Below are positions 1 to 4,959 of a stretch of DNA of 9,336 nucleotides, piece after piece. Location: assembly GCA_002299245.1 (NCBI GenBank), contig DBOI01000048.1:1-9336 (forward strand), in the 5' to 3' direction. Both the position numbers and the translations under genes were made by a program. Numbering within the stretch: the stretch's first letter is position 1; each line of letters opens with the position of its first letter. The notes under the pieces were generated by a model. It was not told where the DNA came from, made no database searches, and saw nothing but the letters and a program-made list of their open reading frames with translations. Source of the stretch: Hydrogenovibrio sp. UBA650. GTDB taxonomy: Bacteria; Pseudomonadota; Gammaproteobacteria; Thiomicrospirales; Thiomicrospiraceae.

Positions 1-230
1 ACAAAACGCTTGACCACGTCACAATAAGAGACACAAGCCACAATCTGACCATCAACCTCAACAGCATAAGGCTGTCTTTCCTTGCTAGATGCAGCGCTCT
101 TAATCCACTCCTCTGCATCAGATATTGAATAGGGATAAGGTATATTTGAAGTCCATCTGGAAACAGCTCTATTTCCAACCAGATAAGCGACTCTTTCGGC
201 ATCGCTAAGTTTAAACTTTCTTAATTGCAT
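1..230 (-). CDS. GNAT-family N-acetyltransferase, N-terminal part only (runs off the window start)
   Basis: Reading the minus strand from an ATG at 228-230 gives 76 open codons that continue past the window edge. The protein starts MQLRKFKLSDAERVAYLVGN, and further in has RWTSNIPYPYSISDAEEWI and then a beta-strand-like segment YAVEVDGQIVACVSY. This is the usual opening of RimJ/RimL-type GNAT proteins: a first strand of the LR.F...DA type, a helix, a 'P(Y)PYS..DAEEWI' segment, then strands 2 and 3. These enzymes move an acetyl group from acetyl-CoA to an amine on a protein or small molecule. The acetyl-CoA-binding loop (R/QxxGxG/A) would lie beyond the edge, so substrate and activity cannot be judged. 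A weak Shine-Dalgarno (AGG about 8 nt upstream) precedes the ATG. It lies 31 nt downstream of the interrupted membrane-protein gene on the same strand. The family call is fairly sure; the function is not. Confidence 0.75.
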   Translation of the reverse strand, partial: MQLRKFKLSDAERVAYLVGNRAVSRWTSNIPYPYSISDAEEWIKSAASSKERQPYAVEVDGQIVACVSYCDVVKRF

Positions 231-261
231 GGTATTGCCTATGGTCTCAGGTTTGAGCTTA

Positions 262-819
262 CTAAGGATTAGAAAGCACGATAAATATGGCTGCAGTCCA
301 TAATGCTAAGCCCAGCATTATGAAAAAATTATTCCATTTTGAAACAACACTGTTTGACACGCCTCGCTCGTCACCATTTATTTTATTGGCTATAGACTGC
401 ATATATTGAACTGGAAAAAAAGCCAGAGCAAAGATAATTGTAGCTATCAAGAATTCTGTTAGATTAGGGTATAGAATGAATGCGGCAATAAACTCCAGGG
501 AGATTTGCAATACAAAGAAAACAATTGAAATAGCCCAGACCCATTTCACCACGGGTATATTTTTTTGCTCTGCATGATCTTTCATTTTTGCAAAAAGGGA
601 AAACACAAAGAAGATGTAAAACAAAAACCTTAATGGCGGCAATATTTTTATAGCCATACTCTTTTGATAAGCCTTCCACTGTTTATAAAACTAGTAGAAC
701 AAATAAAGCCCACCCGTAGCAAAATATAAAACCGATAGTTTCTTAGCCGAAGTGGTAAAGAAAACACTTTGTTTTTCAGTCTGATTGAGTTGCTCTGTTT
801 CGCTTTTTGTTATTTCCAT
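262..819 (-). pseudogene. Small multi-pass membrane protein gene interrupted by an in-frame amber codon
   Basis: Two open stretches lie in the same minus-strand frame, separated only by a TAG at 691-693. The first (819 to 694) encodes 42 residues ending KKLSVLYFATGGLYLFY. The second continues FYKQWKAYQKSMAIKILPPL and ends at TAG 262-264. Joined, they give about 185 residues with the pattern LYLFY-(stop)-FYKQW. A conserved family of small proteobacterial membrane proteins has 'LYxxYWFYKxW' here, so the stop sits where Trp (TGG) is expected; one base change makes TAG. The rest fits that family: a segment PPLRFLFYIFFVFSLF, then hydrophobic spans at about joined residues 92-117, 121-137 and 164-182. 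The downstream piece (ATG at 655-657) has no well-spaced ribosome site, so independent translation looks unlikely. Family members have no known function that I can state. A sequencing error or amber suppression could also explain the stop. Confidence 0.72.
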
Positions 820-856
820 GTCCAGTTCTGCTTATGCATAAGGGTTCAGCGAAAAA

Positions 857-1333
857 TTAATCACATTGAATGACTGTCCGGCTTTCATTAATGAAAACCT
901 CTTCTTTACTTGGTATATAAACAAACTGGTATGGATTTGTTTGTACAGCATCAGCAGGGCACCCTTCCGCTGGTGATTCAGATTCAACAAGGGCTGTAAG
1001 CGTTGCATTATCTTTTATAATCGACTTAATCTTTATTGAGTAGCCACCAGAGCCCTTTAACCCCATATCGACTAATAGAACTTGACCATTTATAAAATCA
1101 ATACTGGCAGGATCATCGTTGCTATAGATTAGTAAAGATTCGTTGTATGACGCTTGGGATGTAATAAGCTTGAATTGTTTTTCCGGGAAAGTTCTTTGGT
1201 TATCGACGTATTGACCCCCTGCCAACTCTTGGAACTCAATTTCTGGTACAGGGCTTTCGGCACTAGACTTATTAATACAACCAGACAGTGTTGAGGTAAC
1301 AAACAAAAATAGAATAATCCTAAAGGGTTTCAC
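857..1333 (-). CDS. PrcB-like lipoprotein (PrcB_C-type domain)
   Basis: The protein has 158 residues and starts with GTG at 1331-1333, supported by a good ribosome site. Residues 1-18 form a short lipoprotein signal peptide with lipobox LSGC (16-19), so Cys19 would be lipidated; Ile at +2 suggests outer-membrane sorting. After a polar linker, residues about 84-141 match the pattern of the PrcB C-terminal domain: VLLVDMGLKGSGGYSIKI (a strand, then G-x-GGY), a second strand, 'ESESPAEGCP', and a closing segment NPYQFVYIP. In Treponema, PrcB is a subunit of the PrtP protease complex; stand-alone PrcB-domain lipoproteins are common and mostly uncharacterised. Cys125 and Cys157 could pair, which is inference. 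The gene lies 37 nt upstream of the interrupted membrane-protein gene and directly downstream of the attC-like hairpin, as a cassette gene would. Domain assignment is by pattern memory only. Confidence 0.72.
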   Translation of the reverse strand: MKPFRIILFLFVTSTLSGCINKSSAESPVPEIEFQELAGGQYVDNQRTFPEKQFKLITSQASYNESLLIYSNDDPASIDFINGQVLLVDMGLKGSGGYSIKIKSIIKDNATLTALVESESPAEGCPADAVQTNPYQFVYIPSKEEVFINESRTVIQCD

Positions 1334-1340
1334 AATTATT

Positions 1341-1345
1341 TCCTT
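1341..1345 (-). promoter_or_regulatory. Ribosome binding site supporting the GTG start at 1333
   Basis: AAGGA on the minus strand lies 7 nt upstream of the GTG start codon. It is the reason to accept GTG as the start of the PrcB-like gene, since the lipoprotein signal sequence begins immediately after it. The site lies only a few bases from the proposed core box of the attC-like element. Confidence 0.65.
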
Positions 1346-1348
1346 TTT

Positions 1349-1409
1349 GTATAACGTTTAAGCTAACCAGCCGCGCGTTAGCGCGGTCGGGTTGAGTGAA
1401 TTTTTAAAA
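1349..1409 (-). repeat. attC-like imperfect hairpin (integron cassette recombination site, one core box degenerate)
   Basis: Read on the minus strand, the 61-bp element has a left arm AATTCACTCAACCCGACCGC, a short turn TAAC, and a right arm CGGCTGGTTAGCTTAAAC followed by GTTATAC (1349-1355). CCGCGC/GCGCGG (1371-1376 and 1381-1386) pair perfectly. The outer arms pair imperfectly, with a G-T wobble, a mismatch and one bulged C. This layout and much of the sequence resemble the 60-bp attC of class 1 integron aadA cassettes as I recall it (AATTCGTTCAAGCCGAC on the left and GGCTTAATTCAAGCGTTAG on the right). GTTATAC fits the right core box GTTRRRY at six of seven positions. The partner box at 1403-1409 reads TTTTAAA on the minus strand, against RYYYAAC expected, so its key AAC is lost. 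It may be a decayed site. No T-run follows on either strand, so a terminator is unlikely. Confidence 0.5.
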
Positions 1410-1438
1410 TTAAAACTTACCGAGAAGTATTGATACGC

Positions 1439-1894
1439 CTAGTTATCATCACAATCTGGAATGAGATCTGAAATATTGCCTGAATATCTGGATAAATCTT
1501 CTCTTTCACCAGCAATTTCTTCGGGTGATATTCCTGTAATTGTCAGAGTATCACCGGATACAGACATGCTGACAACAAATGGTTCATCATAAGTTTGACT
1601 AAATTTTCCATCCCCTAATTCTATTATGTCTGGTTTCTCATCTATCCAGTAGCAGTTTGCGTAATTATCATAGGAATCACCGGCATAATCATAGGTTATC
1701 TGAGTACCATCTGATTGAATTACTTGATACATTACATCAACACCTTCTTCACCTTCATATGTGGTTTCAGATTTCCAAATACCTGCGACATCAGACAAAG
1801 TTGTTTTGTTGCCAGAGGATGAGCCGCCGCCTCCGCAAGCAGATAATAACAATGCTCCTGCAGTAAAAAATGTGAGCAGTTTTATTGTGCGCAT
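1439..1894 (-). CDS. Small acidic lipoprotein, no recognised family
   Basis: The protein has 151 residues from an ATG at 1892-1894. An upstream in-frame start is possible at 1924, but it would put ten residues in front of a perfect lipoprotein signal and ignore the ribosome site just before 1894. Residues 1-19 are the signal peptide with lipobox LSAC (17-20); Cys20 is followed by the flexible, low-complexity run GGGGSSSG. The mature part begins TTLSDVAGIWKSETTY and has alternating beta-like stretches (54-70, 88-101, 106-121) with Asp- and Glu-rich turns. It ends DLIPDCDDN, with Cys81 and Cys148 as a possible disulfide. The 'GIWKSE' opening is common in small lipocalin-like beta-barrel lipoproteins, but that is only a suggestion. 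It lies upstream of the attC-like hairpin on the same strand, 105 nt from the PrcB-like gene. Function unknown. Confidence 0.75.
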   Translation of the reverse strand: MRTIKLLTFFTAGALLLSACGGGGSSSGNKTTLSDVAGIWKSETTYEGEEGVDVMYQVIQSDGTQITYDYAGDSYDNYANCYWIDEKPDIIELGDGKFSQTYDEPFVVSMSVSGDTLTITGISPEEIAGEREDLSRYSGNISDLIPDCDDN

Positions 1895-1900
1895 AACTAT

Positions 1901-1905
1901 TCCTT
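1901..1905 (-). promoter_or_regulatory. Ribosome binding site that sets the lipoprotein start at 1894
   Basis: AAGGA (within AAAAGGAAT) on the minus strand lies 6 nt upstream of the ATG at 1892-1894. It favours this ATG over the in-frame start 30 nt further upstream, which would overlap the site. The remaining upstream region (1906-2115) shows no gene and no promoter I would defend; GATAAT, read on the minus strand near 1920, is a possible -10 element without a convincing -35. Confidence 0.6.
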
Positions 1906-2115
1906 TTGTTTTAACAATTATCAATAAGCATTTTTGCTAGCGTATTCCATGTTTGGAGTAAAAACTGGCATTAATATCTAAATCTTACATTCCAAAAATC
2001 CAGGTAAGTATCAATTGTTTTTTTGTGATGTAAATTACTTATTATTTGCAGCGAGTTATTTATAGACTTAGAAAAGTGGTGAGAGAGAGTGGTTCTTGGT
2101 ATTTAGCAGGATGTA

Positions 2116-2148
2116 TTAATAGTGATAGTAAAACGCCATCACTATTAA
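2116..2148 (-). terminator. 11-bp perfect inverted repeat after the OlsF-like gene, possible terminator or mRNA 3' end
   Basis: The arms TTAATAGTGAT (2116-2126) and ATCACTATTAA (2138-2148) are perfectly complementary around an 11-nt loop. The structure begins 14 nt beyond the stop codon of the acyltransferase gene, where an operon end is expected. The stem is AU-rich and neither strand has a clear U-tract afterwards, so it is not a textbook intrinsic terminator. It may stabilise an mRNA 3' end, or it could be a protein-binding dyad. Confidence 0.4.
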
Positions 2149-2162
2149 ATTGGTTTGCAGGA

Positions 2163-3932
2163 CTATTCTTTAATAGGCTTTAAATAACGTTCACGTTTTT
2201 TAGGTTTGAGTTTGTCGAGTTCTACCAGAATTAAGGCATCGATACAGGCATTAAAATCTGGGTCAATGCTAAAGTCGATAAAGCGGCATCCTTTGTCATC
2301 AGCGACTTCGGCGTATTGTTTGAAAAGTGTTGGCACTTTAACACCTTCTAAATCTAACAGGGCATTAAGCTTTTTGTAGCTCTCTTTGTAATCCCCGCTA
2401 AATACTTCTTCGGCTATTTTTCGGTTGTTTGAACTGATTTTGACAGGCCTTAGAGCTTGGGCAATATCTTGGTTTGACCCCAGTTGTTGGTCAAAAAATC
2501 CAATGATCAGTTCTTTGGCATTCTGTGGGTAGGCATCACTTAAAGAGACCGGGCCAAACAGGTATTTAATATTTGGATGTTGTGCAACATAGGCGCCGAT
2601 TCCATACCATAGATAATCTAAGCTGCGTTTACCCCAGTATTTTGGCTGTACAAAACTGCGTCCTAATTCAATTGCATTGGGCAGGTAGGGCTCTATTTCT
2701 GGTTTGAGTTTGAATAGCGTGCTGGTGTATAAGCTCGATATGCCGTTTTTCTCGACCAGTTTGCCACATTCACCTAAACGGTAGGCACCGACAATTTCCA
2801 GGTCTTCTTCATCCCATAAAACCAGATGCCGATACTCCGTGTCGTAGGCATCCAGGTCAATTGGAGTCCCGGTGCCTTCTTCAACGGTTCTAAAAGTGAG
2901 TTCTCGCAGCCTGCCAATTTCATGCATCACCGGTGAGTCTTCTTCAAAGTCATAGAGAAATATTTTTTTACCGTCTTGAGTCTGACCTAACAGCTGTGAT
3001 TTTTTAAGGGTTTTTTTAAGCTGTTTGCGATCAACTGGGTGGGCGATAGTCTCTTCAGTTTTAAATAACGACTTTTTACCCTTTTTTAGGTTTTTGGTTT
3101 CTTTATCCAGCTTGTAAAGATGTTTACGGAAGCGATTAGCCAGTTGTTTAGGTGGCATATCAAATTCAGCCAGCTGTTTATGCGGGATTTGCTTACCGAC
3201 AAAGAATTGAATCTCTTGATGTTTTTTATTAAACATCTCTTGCACCAGCATCATGGTGCCGAGTGGTTTATACAGCGTAGACAGAGCATAGAAAAGTGAG
3301 GAGTTTCTGGCATCAATGTAAATCGGCTGAATTGGCGCTTTGGATTTTTCAGCCAGCTTTAGAAATCCGGCTTTCCATTTGCCATCACGCACCCCGTTTG
3401 GACGAATTCTTGATACTTCACCTGCTGGGAAAATAATCACCGCTTCTTCATTATCTAATGCTTTAAGAATGTTTTTAAACTGGGTTTTGTGGGATGCCTT
3501 TTCTTTCAGGTTATCCACCCCAAGGAAGAGTGATTGGAGTGGCTGAATATTATTCAGCAGATCACTGGCGACAATTTTTACATCTGCTCTGACCGAGCGC
3601 ACCATTTTCAGCAGCGCTAAACCATCCAGAGAACCGATAGGATGATTGGCAACCATAATCACTCTGCCTTGTGCAGGAATTCGGTTCAGGGCTTCAGAAT
3701 TGATGTTATAGCTGAAGTTGAAGTAGTTCAAAACCTCATTTAAAAAAGCGAATCCTTTGAGATGCTGATGGCTATTGATGAATTCGTTAATCTCTTGTTC
3801 GTGAGTCAACGCTTTGATTAATTTGATGGCAAGTTTGCCAGTTTTCTTTTTGGGGAGATCGGGAAATTTTTCGGTGATTACTGCTTCTATATCTAACATG
3901 GTCTGTGTTTTAGTGTCTGCTAACGGATCCAT
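2163..3932 (-). CDS. OlsF-like bifunctional acyltransferase (PlsC-like domain plus OlsB-like GNAT domain)
   Basis: The 589-residue protein joins two enzymes. Residues about 85-250 are a PlsC/glycerophosphate-type acyltransferase with VANHPIGSLDG (95-104; the His...Asp pair in the HPxGxxD form typical of this subfamily) and a phosphate-binding block IIFPAGEVSRIRPNG (166-180). A Lys-rich linker (about 274-312) follows. Residues about 325-480 are an OlsB-like N-acyltransferase with RELTFRTVEEGTG (343-355), a long YDTEYRHLVLWD segment, and the signature ELGRSFVQPKYWGKRSLDYL (422-441). In Serratia and relatives, OlsF uses both domains to acylate ornithine and build ornithine lipid, a phosphorus-free membrane lipid. 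The match is by domain order and motifs; a different amino-acid or lipid acceptor is possible. It is probably the last gene of the pgm-patatin-olsF set, 85 nt after the patatin. I see no good ribosome site before ATG 3930-3932, nor before the next ATG at 3897-3899. Confidence 0.82.
   Translation of the reverse strand: MDPLADTKTQTMLDIEAVITEKFPDLPKKKTGKLAIKLIKALTHEQEINEFINSHQHLKGFAFLNEVLNYFNFSYNINSEALNRIPAQGRVIMVANHPIGSLDGLALLKMVRSVRADVKIVASDLLNNIQPLQSLFLGVDNLKEKASHKTQFKNILKALDNEEAVIIFPAGEVSRIRPNGVRDGKWKAGFLKLAEKSKAPIQPIYIDARNSSLFYALSTLYKPLGTMMLVQEMFNKKHQEIQFFVGKQIPHKQLAEFDMPPKQLANRFRKHLYKLDKETKNLKKGKKSLFKTEETIAHPVDRKQLKKTLKKSQLLGQTQDGKKIFLYDFEEDSPVMHEIGRLRELTFRTVEEGTGTPIDLDAYDTEYRHLVLWDEEDLEIVGAYRLGECGKLVEKNGISSLYTSTLFKLKPEIEPYLPNAIELGRSFVQPKYWGKRSLDYLWYGIGAYVAQHPNIKYLFGPVSLSDAYPQNAKELIIGFFDQQLGSNQDIAQALRPVKISSNNRKIAEEVFSGDYKESYKKLNALLDLEGVKVPTLFKQYAEVADDKGCRFIDFSIDPDFNACIDALILVELDKLKPKKRERYLKPIKE
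2438..2450 (-). repeat. Copy of repeated motif AGGCCTGTCAAAA inside the OlsF-like gene
   Basis: The minus strand reads AGGCCTGTCAAAA, coding Arg-Pro-Val-Lys in the acyltransferase. With one further base (ATTTTGACAGGCCT on the plus strand, 2437-2450) it matches 4931-4944 over 14 bases. The palindrome is not complete in this copy, since TT precedes the AGG where AC stands elsewhere. Confidence 0.5.
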
Positions 3933-3956
3933 ATCATTATTGGCGGATAAAATTAC

Positions 3957-3974
3957 TCTTAGATGACACTAAGA
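3957..3974 (-). repeat. Short inverted repeat in the patatin-OlsF gap
   Basis: TCTTAG (3957-3962) and CTAAGA (3969-3974) form a 6-bp stem with a 6-nt loop in the 85-nt gap between the patatin stop and the acyltransferase start. It could be a weak processing or attenuation element, or chance. No convincing promoter was found in this gap. Confidence 0.25.
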
Positions 3975-4017
3975 TGATATTTTTCTGAATTCTAGGCAGG
4001 AGAGAGATGATTATTCG

Positions 4018-4932
4018 TTATGAATGGCCATGTTTTTGCATGATTTCGGCAGCGGTTTCATAGCCAATGTTAATCATCTCTTGTGCTCGGTAGAATTCGA
4101 GCATGCCGCAGGCATCGCGGCAGATTTCAATAACTATGTCAGGCGGATATGCCGCCAGTTTTTGCCGAGCAATACTACTTTGCATGCTGTCAAAAGCTTT
4201 GTTGCTGATATCGTACATATTCCATGGAAAAGGGGTTTTTTTAGGTTTGTCGGTAACATCAATTTCAGGCAGTAATTCGCTAAAAAAATCACCAATATCG
4301 TCTAGCCAGTTTTGAGACTCTTCGATGGTTTGAGGTGTGGCCTGATCTTGTTCAAACTTTGTTGGCTTTGCCCCCAGATTTACAGCAATGGTCAGATCAT
4401 TTGTCTGGCTAAAAGTCGGCGCAATCGGAATCGGGTTAAGCACACCGCCGTCAATCAGAGTTCGGCCTTGCCAGTGCAGTGGAGTGAAAATCATGGGTAG
4501 CGCAATGGAGGCTCTAATTGCTTTAAGCAGCGGTCCTTTTTGCAGCCAGACCTCTTTTTCATTTTCAATGTCGGTAGCAACCGCATTGAATGAAATTGGC
4601 AGGTCTTCAATTTTAGGGTCACCGATGATATTTTTAAGCTCGGCAATCAGTTTATCGCCTTTAATTAAACCACTACTATCCCAGGATATATCCGTTAAAG
4701 AGAGCATGTCGGTTTTAGTGAGACCTGTTATCCACTCGGTAAACTCATCCAGTTTGCCAACTGCATAGGCTCCTCCAACCAGAGCCCCCATTGAACTGCT
4801 GGAAATGAATTTAATCTGAAAACCGTTTTCCTGCAGCCATTTTATGACACCAATATGTGCCAAGCCTCTAGCGCCGCCGCTACCTAGAATTAGGGAAACA
4901 GTTTTAGCCGGTTTTGATTGAATTGATGCCAT
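4018..4932 (-). CDS. Patatin-like phospholipase, RssA-type, with altered nucleophile motif
   Basis: The 304-residue protein has the patatin fold in order. The oxyanion segment LILGSGGARGLAHIGVI (14-30) comes first, then the nucleophile elbow FISSSSMGALVGGAY (42-56), then the catalytic Asp in LIDGGVLNPIPIAP (159-172). These cytosolic or membrane-associated Ser-Asp dyad hydrolases remove acyl chains from phospholipids or other lipids; RssA/YchK-type members have no firmly known substrate. The nucleophile would be Ser47 and the Asp is Asp161. The motif reads S-S-S-M-G where G-x-S-x-G is normal: AGC replaces the usual Gly codon at position 45. The C-terminal part (about 205-304) is charged and helical and has no signature I recognise. 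It starts 27 nt after pgm, so cotranscription is likely. The ribosome site is poor (AGG about 12 nt upstream), and an ACAGGCCTGT palindrome lies right before the start. Confidence 0.85.
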   Translation of the reverse strand: MASIQSKPAKTVSLILGSGGARGLAHIGVIKWLQENGFQIKFISSSSMGALVGGAYAVGKLDEFTEWITGLTKTDMLSLTDISWDSSGLIKGDKLIAELKNIIGDPKIEDLPISFNAVATDIENEKEVWLQKGPLLKAIRASIALPMIFTPLHWQGRTLIDGGVLNPIPIAPTFSQTNDLTIAVNLGAKPTKFEQDQATPQTIEESQNWLDDIGDFFSELLPEIDVTDKPKKTPFPWNMYDISNKAFDSMQSSIARQKLAAYPPDIVIEICRDACGMLEFYRAQEMINIGYETAAEIMQKHGHS

Positions 4933-4946
4933 TTTGACAGGCCTGT
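4932..4946 (-). repeat. Copy of repeated motif AGGCCTGTCAAAA at the patatin start
   Basis: The minus strand reads ACAGGCCTGTCAAAA here, ending within the A of the patatin ATG. Its core ACAGGCCTGT (4937-4946) is a perfect 10-bp palindrome. Exact 13-mer copies of AGGCCTGTCAAAA also lie at 2438-2450 (minus, in the OlsF-like gene) and 7161-7173 (plus, in phoA), with a near copy, AGGCCTGCAAAA, at 9052-9063 (plus, in the last gene). This copy is the only one outside an open frame and overlaps the weak ribosome site of the patatin gene. Confidence 0.55.
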
Positions 4947-4959
4947 TAATTTTGCGAGT

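Noticed and set aside
464..679. Alternative 71-residue minus-strand reading frame starting with GTG
   Set aside because: It overlaps the membrane-protein frame out of register, has no family-like pattern, and the other frame shows clear hydrophobic spans and a family signature.
1371..1386. CCGCGC-GTTA-GCGCGG hairpin as a Rho-independent terminator
   Set aside because: No T-run follows on either strand, and the flanking arms continue the pairing in an attC-like way.
1920..1994. Second attC-like site upstream of the orphan lipoprotein
   Set aside because: A GTTAAAA box is present, but no matching arm, hairpin or partner box could be found.
3000..3025. A-rich runs in the acyltransferase coding strand as a programmed frameshift site
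   Set aside because: The frame is open on both sides with clear domains in one frame; the runs simply code for a Lys-rich linker.
4388..4768. 126-codon plus-strand frame opposite the patatin gene
   Set aside because: It is antisense to a well-supported patatin and has no recognisable motif.
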